Assembly: GCF_006175995.1 (NCBI RefSeq)
Contig: NZ_VDMB01000021.1
Span: 1-56,932 of the forward strand
Reading direction: 5' to 3'
DNA: 56,932 nucleotides
DNA from: Desulfobotulus mexicanus
Lineage (GTDB): Bacteria > Desulfobacterota > Desulfobacteria > Desulfobacterales > ASO4-4
Shown here: positions 1-7,987 of the stretch, piece by piece
Layout of the letters: the number at the start of each line of letters is the position of its first letter
Numbering within the stretch: the stretch's first letter is position 1
Notes under the pieces: model-generated
Seen by the model: the letters and a program-made list of their open reading frames with translations, nothing else
Told to the model about the DNA's origin: nothing
The model's database searches: none
Made by a program: the position numbers and the translations under genes

Positions 1-237
1 TCTCATATCTTCGACGCTTTCACCACCAGCAAGATTCAGCATCATAAGTGAAATAATCACTTCGCTGTCTGTAAAACCCTGCTTTTTATTGGCTCCGATC
101 TTCATATGTTTTTCAATAGAATCCCGCAGACCCATGGCATGTATCAGATCCAGATAAAGCGGAAGACCTCCCAGTGCTGTTAATCCTACGCCTCTTTTTT
201 CTTCTTCGTACTTGAATGGAAGGATGCCTTGTGTCAT
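1..237 (-). CDS. IS1380 family transposase, N-terminal part (continues outside window)
   Basis: The reading frame starts with ATG at 237 and runs leftward off the window, giving 79 residues that begin MTQGILPFKYEEEKRGVG. It continues with a 'TALGGLPLYLDL' segment and 'LMMLNLAGGESVEDMR', which is the typical start of IS1380-family DDE transposases (about 430-500 residues in full). The catalytic DDE residues would lie outside the window, so I cannot tell whether the enzyme is intact. The 5' flank contains the terminal inverted repeat of the element. Family assignment rests on recognising this N-terminal pattern. Confidence 0.7.
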   Translation of the reverse strand, partial: MTQGILPFKYEEEKRGVGLTALGGLPLYLDLIHAMGLRDSIEKHMKIGANKKQGFTDSEVIISLMMLNLAGGESVEDMR

Positions 238-321
238 AATTTTTAAAATCCCCGTTGGTGATAGTTTTTGTTCGCAACAAATACTCTATCATACTGTTTT
301 TACAGTAACAACGGGGATTTT
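1..321 (-). mobile_element. IS1380-type insertion sequence, left part cut by window edge
   Basis: One end of an insertion sequence enters the window. It holds the first 79 codons of a transposase and a 5' flank that ends in a 13-bp inverted repeat (AAAATCCCCGTTG at 245-257 and its complement at 309-321). Between the arms lies a perfect palindrome with TACTGT and ACAGTA arms (292-307). I take position ~321 as the approximate outer end because the strong arm stops there, but I see no second terminal repeat or target duplication in the window, so the boundary is an inference. The element sits just beyond the 3' end of a decayed DUF499 gene. Confidence 0.55.
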
Positions 322-399
322 TATTTTTTTGATGAAAGATCGGGGATCAAAAGCGGTCTTAAATCCTTCATTAAATTCAGCAAGGCCCATGGTCTCCCA

Positions 400-2257
400 T
401 CAGCTCTCATCAAATTCTGCGGCATCAAATTTGAGAACAGAGCAGTTTTCCCGAATGCTGCGCTGTATGCCCTCGTCAAAGCCATCTGTGTTTTTTGCGT
501 GAATTTCAACGGAGATTTCCACATCCACGCCAAGCCTTGCGGTGAACTGCTGTACCACTTCATCCATCAGAACATTGAAATCCATCTTGGCCCGAACGGG
601 GTCAAGGGAGACGGTTCCGAAGAAACTGGTTTTCAGGGAAGCCGGGCCTGGGTCTGATGATCCTGAAGGAGAGGCCGTCCGGCCATCATTTTTAGCTCTG
701 GTTGGGCTGTCTTCACGGAGAGGGGAGGGAGGTTCCCCTGTTTCCCCTTCTGTGGTTTCAGGCTTAAAAGTGCCGGGCTCTGCGCTTTTTCTTTCCTGCT
801 CTCTCATTTCTTCAAGGATTCTGATGGCAGCATCTTTTTGAATGAGAAGGCAGGCATCGTCCAGCATATCCAGAGAAAGGCTTCTGCCGAAACGGAAACC
901 CACATAGCGCTTGTCATCCTTTGCTGCGGCAAAGCCAAAATAATCTTCGCTTTCAAGGCCTTTGGCAATGCAGGATCTCAGAACGCCCTCATTGAGCAGG
1001 CGGGGAAGGTAAAGATAATGGCAGGTGTCCTGAAAGATTTTTTTAGCGCTTACGGCCTCTATATCATCCTTGAAATACCATTTTTCCAGCATGTTTTTCA
1101 GATGAATGGGAGACCATGCGGAAATCAGCCATTCTTCTTCTTTTAGTCTGGATTCAATGGCTTCGGTAAGGGCTTGACCGGAAGATGGCAGGGAGACGGC
1201 TTCCCAGGTAAGGACGGGTTTTCCCTTGATGAAGTCTTCCATGGGGGCCATGAGCCATTTCCAGCATTCCCGGATCATGAGACTGAGGGTTTTATCGGCG
1301 GTGTCCCGGTTCCTTTTTGCCTGATTGAGGTGGGCGATGTCCTGATTCAGGTTGCCCTCTTCAATGTCTTTTACGATGGAATCCCAGGCAAGATAGGTTT
1401 TTCCCTGATCCCTTACCCGAAGCTCGGTATCCGCATCCGGTGCAAGAAAAATCAGACGATTCTGCTTTTGTCTTGGCTGATCTCCCCGTTTGCGAAGGAT
1501 GGTCTCGGCGGCATCACGGGCGGGGCTGTTTGCGCTGCTGCTGTATCCAGCAGAGGTGGGCAGCACCACAAGGCGGGGGCCGTCACCGTAATCATCGGGA
1601 ACATCACCCGATGGTGTGAACACATGGATGCCGGAAAAAAGATGCCTGCGGCCAAAGAGGGAAGACAGCCTTTTTTGCAGAAGGGGGCGCAGGATTTCGT
1701 TTTCTGAAATGCCTTTGATGCGGCTTTCCATTTGCCCGGAGAAGTGCCTTCTGCGTCACTTTCTGCAACCATGGCATAGCCTTCTTTTCCTAAAAGCTGC
1801 CAGGCCAGCTCTCCCCAGAGGGTGGCCACCTTTTGCCCTTTGTAGATACGGGGCTTGCTAGGGGAAAATTTGATGCCGTCGATCACCGCAATTTTAGCAT
1901 TGGGAAGGGTGAGGATTCCCGCCTCATCCAGAATGGGCGGAATCCCTTTGAGCCTGTCTGCGGGTACAAGGCTTTTGGCCAGATGAAACACGGCAATAAG
2001 GGGGTGGGTCTTGCCGCCGCCAAAGGAGGTCTGGAGCTGGATGACAGGATCGCCTCCCATGCCGGAAAGCCGTTTTGCCACGGAAAGAAGGAGAAGCCTC
2101 ATTCCCTCTGTGATGAAGGTTCGGGAGAAAAACTTTTCAGGATTCTGATATTCTTCAGGCGCTTTACCGGAAGCCACCTGGGTTAAGTCTGCGGCAAACT
2201 CAGACTGCTGAAATGTACCTTCCAGCACATCCCTGTGGCGTTGTGCGATAATGGATT
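400..2257 (-). pseudogene. DUF499-domain ATPase remnant (internal deletion plus frameshift)
   Basis: Two overlapping frames carry opposite ends of one gene. The upstream frame (about 2257-1735) reads '[17 protein letters not shown]', then a Walker A loop (GGGKTH) and ends in '[18 protein letters not shown]'. The second frame (1731-400) resumes with the family's C-terminal half, including 'SGDVPDD', '[10 protein letters not shown]' and the closing 'FGTVSLDPVRAKMDFNVLMDEV' region. DUF499 proteins are usually about 1,000-1,100 residues; only about 600 remain. The centre, including the 'IDEW' Walker B region, is missing and the join near 1735 also shifts frame. The first ~10-20 residues are absent, since an in-frame TAA stands just upstream of 2257. 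In other genomes DUF499 proteins accompany DUF1156 methyltransferases in anti-phage loci (family knowledge). None of those partners is present here. Confidence 0.75.
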
Positions 2258-2263
2258 ATTTTT

Positions 2264-2773
2264 TCACTCCAAAGCATCCCAGGGCAGATCTGTTTTCAGG
2301 CGGGCCTGATTTACAATGCGGGGGTGGGGATCTATGGCTTTCAGTTTCTGCTTCATTTTTATCAGCAGATTGGCAGGATCAACGGCCTGGGGGAAAAGCT
2401 TTGACGGATTTTTTGTCTGTTCCAGATGCAGCACGATGCGGAAACGTTTTTTAGCAAGGGCAAGCACGGCAAGCTCTTTTTCATCCCCATCGCTGGCAGT
2501 ATTTTGGGCCACGGTCAGCCCGGCCAGGGTATCCCACACCTTGAAGGCCAGCTCATCCGCAAGATCCAGGGCCTTGGTTCGGGATCTTCCCCGGTAATCC
2601 TTGACCTCCATCAGCCAGGTCTGGCCTTTTTCCATCAGGATAAAATCAAGGGCCTTGTTGCCTCCAAAGGCGGCGTGGAACTGTTTGCGGTAAAAGGTGC
2701 TGTCATCGTATTTAAAAACCCTCATGCCCTCAGGAAAACGGAATGTGAGGCTGCCCTCCTGCCAGTCTGTCAT
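2264..2773 (-). CDS. Putative PD-(D/E)xK nuclease, partner of adjacent ATPase
   Basis: This 169-residue protein has no name I can give it. It carries a compact nuclease-like core: D43 in 'ALDFIL', then 'WLMEVKDY' with E57 and K59, the spacing expected of a PD-(D/E)xK active site. The remainder is alpha/beta with a Lys/Leu-rich C-terminus. ATG at 2773 lies one base after the stop of the upstream ATPase gene, so the pair is almost certainly cotranscribed and translationally coupled. The arrangement resembles two-gene ATPase-effector defence modules such as Septu or split OLD systems, but the nuclease is not HNH or TOPRIM. The defence role is inference from architecture and neighbourhood. Confidence 0.6.
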   Translation of the reverse strand: MTDWQEGSLTFRFPEGMRVFKYDDSTFYRKQFHAAFGGNKALDFILMEKGQTWLMEVKDYRGRSRTKALDLADELAFKVWDTLAGLTVAQNTASDGDEKELAVLALAKKRFRIVLHLEQTKNPSKLFPQAVDPANLLIKMKQKLKAIDPHPRIVNQARLKTDLPWDALE

Positions 2774-2774
2774 G

Positions 2775-3827
2775 CTATGCCTCCGTTTCCATGAAGCGGT
2801 CGGACTGGGCCAGCTCCTCATCCAGCAGCACAAGGGTCTGAAGGGTATCCAGGCTTTCCCCCTGCTCCACGCTCACTTCATTGTCCTTCAGGGAGAGGGC
2901 AAAGTACCTGTGGGGAGGAAAAGACTTATTTTTCTGCCTGCTGAGAACTTCCAGTTCCTTTAAAAGGAAAAGGGAATGGGTGGCCGCAAAAATCTGGATG
3001 CCGTTTTCCGCAAGGCTTATCATCACTTCCGCCACAAGGCGTATCAGTCTGGGGTTGAGGCTGGCTTCGGGTTCGTCCCAGAAAAGACAACCCTTATCCA
3101 GCAGGGTTCCCGTGGCGATGAGGCGGGAGACCATAGCAAGCTTTCGCAGACCTTCGGCCACAAGGCTCATTTCGATGCGGCCCTGGCCTGTGCGCTGAAG
3201 ATAAAAGCGTCCGTTCTGATCCAGCAGCACTTTGCCGTCCATGGCTTTTTCAAGGGGGGCAAGGAGTTCTGCCACCTTTTTTTCCCTTGGCCCTTTTAAG
3301 GCAAGGGCTCCAAGGAGAATGCAGGTATCCCGCCAGCTTTCCTCCAGCTCCAGATAATGGTTCTCATAGACGGAAACAAAATTGGGGTAAAGGGTCATGA
3401 GTTCCCGTGTAGGGAGAAAGACCGGGGCCTTGTCCTGCCAGATTTCAGGAAGCTTTGTAAGCTGTACCTCAGAGCGGCTGGAAGACGAAAAATGAAAGGC
3501 GCAGTCCAGGGTCTTGTCCGCAAAGGAAAAGGAAAGTTCACAACGTTCCTTGCCCTGCTTTCTTCGGGCGATACGGCCAAGGGACTCCGGACGCAGCACA
3601 TGGATGAGTTTATCGGCAAGGATTTTTTGCAGGGTGGTTTTAGAAGGGCTTTCCCCGCCTGGTTTTCTGCCTTCTTCCGCACTGGCCGCCATGACCGCAT
3701 AGGCGGTTTTAAGAAGGTGGGATTTGCCGCAGCCGTTTTCTCCGATAAGGACATTCAGGCCCGGAGAAAAGTGCAGTTTTGCTTCTGAAAAAACACTCAG
3801 ATTTTTAATGGAAAAGGTTCTCAGCAT
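2775..3827 (-). CDS. AAA/ABC-type ATPase of the AAA_21/OLD-like group
   Basis: This 350-residue ATPase has the complete motif set. Walker A GENGCGKS is at residues 29-36, an ABC-signature-like 'EGLRKL' is in the last third, followed by Walker B 'CLFWDEPEASLNP' and a switch histidine in 'FAATHSLFLL'. Such stand-alone SMC-like ATPases sense or process DNA in OLD, PARIS, Septu and retron-associated systems (family knowledge). I chose ATG at 3827 because AAGGAAAAAACAT gives a good ribosome-binding site; the upstream TTG at 3845 has none. The stop is one base from the start of the nuclease-like gene, implying a two-protein complex. All key residues look intact, unlike the neighbouring DUF499 relic. 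Confidence 0.8.
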   Translation of the reverse strand: MLRTFSIKNLSVFSEAKLHFSPGLNVLIGENGCGKSHLLKTAYAVMAASAEEGRKPGGESPSKTTLQKILADKLIHVLRPESLGRIARRKQGKERCELSFSFADKTLDCAFHFSSSSRSEVQLTKLPEIWQDKAPVFLPTRELMTLYPNFVSVYENHYLELEESWRDTCILLGALALKGPREKKVAELLAPLEKAMDGKVLLDQNGRFYLQRTGQGRIEMSLVAEGLRKLAMVSRLIATGTLLDKGCLFWDEPEASLNPRLIRLVAEVMISLAENGIQIFAATHSLFLLKELEVLSRQKNKSFPPHRYFALSLKDNEVSVEQGESLDTLQTLVLLDEELAQSDRFMETEA

Positions 3828-3876
3828 ATGTTTTTTCCTTTGCAAGGGTTTTGCCTTGTTTCGTTACTTTCCGTAT

Positions 3877-3972
3877 TCATAAATCCGCTTGCTTCTGAAC
3901 GGCCTTTACAAATTCACTACCCTTTATGCCACGGATCATGGTGTTGGTTTTGATTTTTTTAAGTTTTAGCAT
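3877..3972 (-). pseudogene. 31-codon ORF with strong RBS, possibly a truncated HicA-like toxin gene
   Basis: ATG at 3972 follows AAAAGGAGTTTCCTATC, a very good ribosome-binding site, but the frame stops after 31 codons. The peptide ends 'GIKGSEFVKAVQKQADL'. The 'KGSEFVK' stretch resembles the first helix of some HicA-type toxins, which would continue for another 50 or more residues. I read this as a gene start whose body was lost, in a region already full of decayed accessory genes. The HicA resemblance is weak and could be chance; a genuine short peptide cannot be excluded. Confidence 0.3.
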
Positions 3973-4312
3973 GATAGGAAACTCCTTTTGTCCCCTGTTG
4001 ATCAGGCCTGCTGCCATGGTGCAGCCCATATATAGTAATGGATGAAGCTCAGGGCTTTTTTTGCAGGAAAACATTTTTTCACCTTATGCACAAGCATGGG
4101 GCGGGGGTCAAGATTCAAGGGGGAATGGATGAGTAATTCCAGTAATTTTAGGTAGGGATGGGGAATTTTTTTTCGATGGTGGGTGGTGTTCTTCTTTTTT
4201 TAGGATACTGGAAATCTGCCTTAGGAGTGCTTTTTAAGAATTGAAGGGATGGTTGTGGTATCTGGGTATTCGTTGTGCCAGATTAAAAATCGGGATAATT
4301 TTAAAACAATAA

Positions 4313-4347
4313 AAAAAGGACCCACAGCATTATGCTGTAAGTCCTTA
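4313..4347 (-). terminator. Rho-independent terminator of the tRNA-Gln gene
   Basis: The arms 4317-4329 and 4333-4345 pair along 13 positions around a 3-base loop. Two positions are mismatches on the + strand but become G-U wobbles in the minus-strand RNA, followed there by a run of seven U. The structure therefore works for minus-strand transcription and closes the tRNA-Gln transcript about 10 bases past its CCA end. Confidence 0.85.
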
Positions 4348-4356
4348 ATTTTTAAG

Positions 4357-4430
4357 TGGCAGAGGAGCAGGGATTCGAACCCCGATAGACGGAGTCAGAG
4401 TCCGTAGTCTTACCATTAGACGACCCCTCT
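4357..4430 (-). tRNA. tRNA-Gln (anticodon CTG)
   Basis: The 74-base gene folds as a full cloverleaf. Acceptor arms AGAGGGG and CTCCTCT pair, the D-arm is followed by a 5-bp anticodon stem (ACGGA/TCCGT) with loop CTCTGAC and anticodon CTG reading CAG (Gln). The T-arm holds GTTCGAAT, and the discriminator G is followed by an encoded CCA. It has its own promoter (-35 at 4467-4472, -10 at 4444-4449) and terminator. It lies next to the glutamyl-tRNA synthetase gene and borders the decayed defence patch, so its 3' end is a natural candidate attachment site. I did not find a duplicated 3' end in the window. Confidence 0.95.
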
Positions 4431-4443
4431 GCAAACGAGAAAT

Positions 4444-4472
4444 AGACTAGAGAAAAAGAGGGCCTGTGTCAA
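4444..4472 (-). promoter_or_regulatory. Sigma-70 promoter of tRNA-Gln
   Basis: On the minus strand a perfect -35 TTGACA (4467-4472) is separated by 17 bases from TAGTCT (4444-4449), placing transcription start within a few bases of the mature tRNA 5' end at 4430. The -35 box lies in the loop of the gltX terminator hairpin and shares one base with its stem. Confidence 0.75.
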
Positions 4473-4490
4473 GAAAAAAATACAGGCCCT
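4451..4490 (-). terminator. Rho-independent terminator of gltX
   Basis: A perfect 9-bp stem (AGGGCCTGT at 4459-4467 with its complement at 4482-4490) is followed on the minus strand by CTTTTTCT. It begins just past the gltX stop codon at 4499. Its loop carries the -35 box for the tRNA-Gln promoter, so termination and downstream initiation share DNA. Confidence 0.85.
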
Positions 4491-4498
4491 TATGTTTT

Positions 4499-5905
4499 TC
4501 AGGTTTTTTCCAGATGGGTGATGGCTGCCCTTATTCTGGGCAGGCTGCGTTCTTTTCCGAGCAGGGCAAGGGTTTCTCCCATGCCGGGGCTTTGTCCTTT
4601 GCCAGTGAGGGCCACCCTGAGGGGGCCGCCGACCTTGCCAAGCTTGAGATCCATTTCTTCGCAGACGCTGTGCAGCAGGGACTCCATGGCTTCCAGAGAG
4701 TCTTCTTCCACTGCCATGAGTTTTTCTTCCACCTTTTTAAGGACATCGACACTGCCGGCTTTAAAATTCTTTTTGGCGGCAACCTCACAATAAGTGGCCG
4801 GGGCCACAAAAAAGCTTTCCGTCTGCTCTGCCATTTCCACAAGGGTCTTGCTTCTGGGCTGCAGCAGGGCAATGATGGCAGGCAGTCTCGGATCTTCCGG
4901 TTCATGGGGGATGCCAAGGGCTGTCATCTGCTCCAGAAGCAGGGGAAGGAGTTCAGCAGGGCTTTTCTTCTGCATGTGCTCTGCATTGAGTGCTGTCAGC
5001 TTGTCCACGTCAAACACTCCGGGAGAGCGGCCTATGGCTTCCAGAGTGAAAAGCTCTTTCATATCTTCTATGGTGAAAAACTCCTGATCCCCATGGGACC
5101 AGCCTAAGCGGACAAGGTAGTTGAGCAGGGCTTCCGGGAGAAAACCCATTTTTTTGTATTCCATGACGCCTAAGGCACCATGGCGCTTGGAAAGCCGGGC
5201 ACGGTCCGGACCCAGTACCATGGGTACATGGCCGAACTTCGGCACGGGGGCATCCAGAGCTTTATAAATGAGAATCTGTTTGGGTGTGTTGCTGACGTGG
5301 TCATCTCCCCGGATGACGTGGCTGATGTCCATGGTGAGGTCATCAATGACCACGGCAAAATTATAGGTGTACACACCGTCGCTGCGGCAGAGAATAAAAT
5401 CATCGATCTCTGTATTGGGTATGGAGATGGGACCTTTGACCACATCATCAATGCGGGTGCTGCCCGTATCCGGAGTGAGAAGGCGGACTACGGCACCGGG
5501 CTGTGGGGGAAGTTTTTTATGGCGGCAGGTGCCGTCATACATGGGGTTGCGGCCCTCAGCTCTGGCTTTTTCCCTCATGGCTTCTACTTCCTCGGCAGAA
5601 CAGGTGCAGCAGTAGGCTTTTTCTTCGGTAAGGAGCTTGTCCAGATACTTTTTATAGATGTCAAAACGTTTTGTCTGGTAGAAGGGACCTTCGTCCCAGT
5701 CTATGCCCAGCCATTCCAGTCCTTCGAAAATAGCCTTGACGGATTCTTCGGTGGAGCGCAGGGTATCCGTATCCTCAATGCGCAGGATGAATTTTCCTCC
5801 GGTTTTCCGGGCATAGAGCCAGTTGAAAAGGGCAGTTCGGGCACCCCCCACATGGAGGTATCCCGTAGGGCTTGGCGGAAAGCGGGTAATAATGGTGTCT
5901 GTCAC
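4499..5905 (-). CDS. gltX: Glutamyl-tRNA synthetase
   Basis: This 468-residue class I synthetase charges tRNA-Glu with glutamate and, in bacteria lacking GlnRS, also mischarges tRNA-Gln for GatCAB amidation. The N-terminus reads 'TRFPPSPTGYLHVGGART', with the HIGH-type signature as GYLHVGG, and the KMSKS-equivalent is 'ARLSKRHG' in the middle. A cysteine pair in 'CCTCSAEE' lies in the acceptor-binding region. The start is GTG at 5905, preceded by GAGG at a good distance; the frame stays open further upstream but without homology. It is followed by a terminator and then tRNA-Gln. Whether this enzyme is discriminating or non-discriminating cannot be settled by eye. Confidence 0.97.
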   Translation of the reverse strand: MTDTIITRFPPSPTGYLHVGGARTALFNWLYARKTGGKFILRIEDTDTLRSTEESVKAIFEGLEWLGIDWDEGPFYQTKRFDIYKKYLDKLLTEEKAYCCTCSAEEVEAMREKARAEGRNPMYDGTCRHKKLPPQPGAVVRLLTPDTGSTRIDDVVKGPISIPNTEIDDFILCRSDGVYTYNFAVVIDDLTMDISHVIRGDDHVSNTPKQILIYKALDAPVPKFGHVPMVLGPDRARLSKRHGALGVMEYKKMGFLPEALLNYLVRLGWSHGDQEFFTIEDMKELFTLEAIGRSPGVFDVDKLTALNAEHMQKKSPAELLPLLLEQMTALGIPHEPEDPRLPAIIALLQPRSKTLVEMAEQTESFFVAPATYCEVAAKKNFKAGSVDVLKKVEEKLMAVEEDSLEAMESLLHSVCEEMDLKLGKVGGPLRVALTGKGQSPGMGETLALLGKERSLPRIRAAITHLEKT

Positions 5906-6127
5906 GATGAACCTCGGTTTTTTGGTTTTGCCTGAAAGGCCCGGAATGCGCCAGAGAGGCGCATGAAAAAAGAGAATTAACACAGGCTGTCCTCTGTGGA
6001 CAAGGGGGGATAGGAAAAAACTTGACAGCATCCGTTGAATTCTCATAGGAAAACAGCTATCATGTCGCGGTTTTGTGGGTGTTGTGGGCTGTTTATTAAA
6101 AAATGTAAATTATTTCAGGAGATTGAT

Positions 6128-6310
6128 ATGGCTGTACCTAAGAGAAAAGTATCCAAGTCAAGAAGAGACAAGGGCCGGACCCATAAAAAAACGGCTGGAG
6201 TCAATGTTTCTGCCTGTCCTGAGTGCGGCGAAGCAAAACAGTCCCATGCTGCCTGCAGAAGCTGCGGTACCTATAAAGGACGCAGTGTTATGGCGGAAAT
6301 GGAGGCCTGA
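6128..6310 (+). CDS. rpmF: 50S ribosomal protein L32
   Basis: The 60-residue protein starts [20 protein letters not shown], the hallmark of bacterial L32, a large-subunit protein. A four-cysteine zinc ribbon follows (CPEC and CRSC), so this is the zinc-binding C+ form. ATG at 6128 follows CAGGAGATTGAT. It is divergent from gltX and stands about 170 bases before acpP; L32 genes commonly head fatty-acid-synthesis operons. The usual plsX and fabH are not between rpmF and acpP here. A TTGACA at 6022-6027 could be its -35 box, but the matching -10 is poor. Confidence 0.95.
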   Translation: MAVPKRKVSKSRRDKGRTHKKTAGVNVSACPECGEAKQSHAACRSCGTYKGRSVMAEMEA

Positions 6311-6378
6311 TCCGGTTTTTTAAAATCGGAGAAAAGGCAGGGAAAGGAGGGGGTCCGGAGTGTTTTTTCCCGTGTACC

Positions 6379-6406
6379 AAGGGGAATGCTTCACCCCTTT
6401 TCTTTT
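6379..6406 (+). terminator. Weak hairpin with T-rich tail between rpmF and acpP
   Basis: AAGGGG (6379-6384) pairs with CCCCTT (6394-6399), followed by a T-rich stretch. The stem is only 6 bp, so this may be a leaky terminator or attenuator that lowers read-through from rpmF into the acpP operon. Confidence 0.35.
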
Positions 6407-6479
6407 TCCGGAGAGGCTTGTGGGCAGGGACGTTTTTTTTGCAGCTCCCTTTTTGGGTTAAGAGGAAAGGAAAGATATC

Positions 6480-6707
6480 ATGTCCGTTGAGGATAAGGTT
6501 CGTAAGGTTATTGCGGAAAAGCTGGATGTGGATATTGACGAGGTTGTTCCCGAGGCTTCCCTTGTGGAGGACCTGGGGGCTGACTCTCTGGATCTTGTGG
6601 AGCTGATGATGAGCATGGAAGATATCTTTGATGTGGATATTTCCGATGAGCAGGCGGAAAAGCTGCGCAAGGTAAAAGACGTGATAGAATTTCTGGACGC
6701 CCTGTAA
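6480..6707 (+). CDS. acpP: Acyl carrier protein
   Basis: This 75-residue acidic four-helix protein carries growing acyl chains on a phosphopantetheine arm in the cytoplasm. The attachment serine is in 'GADSLDLVEL', the invariant DSL motif, at residue 36. The closing 'VKDVIEFL' helix is typical. The gene follows GAGGAAAGGAAAGATATC, which contains a usable ribosome-binding site. Its TAA overlaps the ATG of fabF by one base, so the carrier and the condensing enzyme that uses it are translationally coupled. Confidence 0.97.
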   Translation: MSVEDKVRKVIAEKLDVDIDEVVPEASLVEDLGADSLDLVELMMSMEDIFDVDISDEQAEKLRKVKDVIEFLDAL

Positions 6708-7987
6708 TGGGAGCCGGAAATATCCGTACCCTGCAGAAGGTTGCGGTAACGGGCATCGGTATGGTTTCTCCCCTTGGGCTTAATCTTTCTGAAAGCTGGG
6801 AGGGCCTTGTGCAGGGTCGTTCCGGTATCGGGCAGATAAGCCGTTTTGACACAAAGGGTCAGAGCGTTACCATAGCAGGAGAGGTGAAGGGTTTTTCCGC
6901 CGCAGATTATCTTGCAAGGAAGGAAGCCAGGCGTACTCCGCTTTTTATGGCCTATGCCCTTGCCGCATCCCGCATGGCCGTTGAGGATGCATCCATGCCG
7001 GAAGGCTGGACCCTTGACGGAAGAACCGGTGTGTATGCTGGTTGTGGTATAGGTGGCCTGGAAGTCATGGAGGAAAATTTCCGTATCCTTGCGGAAAGGG
7101 GGCCGGGGAGGGTCAGTCCCTTTCTGATTCCCCATTTCATAGGCAATATGGCCGGAGGTATGGTGGCCATGCATCTGGGGCTTAAGGGGCCAAATCTTAC
7201 CTATGCCACGGCCTGCGCCGCCGGAGCCCATGCCGTGGGTGAGGCCTTTCGCAGAATCCGGGATGGTTATGCGGATGTGATGCTGGCCGGAGGCAGTGAG
7301 GCGGTTATCAGCCCTGTATGTCTTGCGGGTTTTTCAGCAATGAAGGCCCTTTCCACCCGCAATGATACACCGGAAAGTGCCAGCAGTCCCTTTGACAGGG
7401 ACAGGGATGGTTTTGTGGTGGGAGAAGGTGCCTGTTTTCTTGTGCTGGAGAATCTGGAAAAAGCAGAGGCCCGGGGTGCCCGTATCTATGCCTGTATAGA
7501 GGGTTATGGTGCCGGATGCGATGCCTACCACATTACGGCTCCTGAGCCGGAAGGTCAGGGGATGGCCGCCTGTATGCAGGAAGCCCTGAAGGATGCGGGG
7601 CGTTCTCCGGAAGAGATAGACTGGGTGAATGCCCATGGTACGGGGACTCCCCTGAATGATGTATGTGAAACAAGGGCCATCCGCCATGTTTTCGGGACCC
7701 ATGCGGACAGGCTTGCCATAAGTGCCGTGAAAAGCATGACCGGCCATCTTCTGGGGGCGGCGGGTGCCTTTGCCGCAGGGGTGAGTGCCATGGCACTTTT
7801 CCATGGTGTACTTCCCCCCACAAGGAATCTGAAAAATCCGGATCCCGCATGTGACCTTGACTATATCCCGAACTTGGCCAGAAGACAGGCGGTAAGAGGG
7901 GCGCTGACCAATGCCTTCGGTTTTGGTGGTACCAATGCCTGTCTGTGTATGGTTTCAGGTTCCGGCAGCAAAAGAGGCAATCTATGA
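6707..7987 (+). CDS. fabF: 3-oxoacyl-[acyl-carrier-protein] synthase II
   Basis: This 426-residue thiolase-fold enzyme condenses malonyl-ACP with acyl-ACP in fatty-acid elongation. The catalytic triad is visible: Cys170 in 'YATACAAGAH', His in 'VNAHGTGTPLND' and His in 'SMTGHLLGAAG'. The C-terminus ends with the family's 'NAFGFGGTNA' glycine-rich loop. The start shares a base with the acpP stop (TAATG), and its stop overlaps the rpiB start as ATGA. This places it firmly inside the acpP-fabF-rpiB-glyA operon. Confidence 0.97.
   Translation: MGAGNIRTLQKVAVTGIGMVSPLGLNLSESWEGLVQGRSGIGQISRFDTKGQSVTIAGEVKGFSAADYLARKEARRTPLFMAYALAASRMAVEDASMPEGWTLDGRTGVYAGCGIGGLEVMEENFRILAERGPGRVSPFLIPHFIGNMAGGMVAMHLGLKGPNLTYATACAAGAHAVGEAFRRIRDGYADVMLAGGSEAVISPVCLAGFSAMKALSTRNDTPESASSPFDRDRDGFVVGEGACFLVLENLEKAEARGARIYACIEGYGAGCDAYHITAPEPEGQGMAACMQEALKDAGRSPEEIDWVNAHGTGTPLNDVCETRAIRHVFGTHADRLAISAVKSMTGHLLGAAGAFAAGVSAMALFHGVLPPTRNLKNPDPACDLDYIPNLARRQAVRGALTNAFGFGGTNACLCMVSGSGSKRGNL

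Noticed and set aside
292-307. LexA-box look-alike (CTGT...ACAG)
   Set aside because: The half sites are only 4 bases apart; LexA boxes need 8. It is better explained as part of the IS end.
4357-4376. Prophage or island attachment site from the tRNA-Gln 3' end
   Set aside because: The accessory patch lies on the right side of the tRNA for this, but I found no second copy of the tRNA 3' end or an integrase in the window.
4499-5107. Long antisense open frames over gltX and other genes such as trxB, glnE and ribBA
   Set aside because: These mirror the codon pattern of the real gene on the other strand and show no domains or ribosome-binding sites.
6022-6050. rpmF promoter at TTGACA 6022-6027
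   Set aside because: The -35 is perfect, but no hexamer at 16-18 bases matches the -10 consensus in more than 3 positions.
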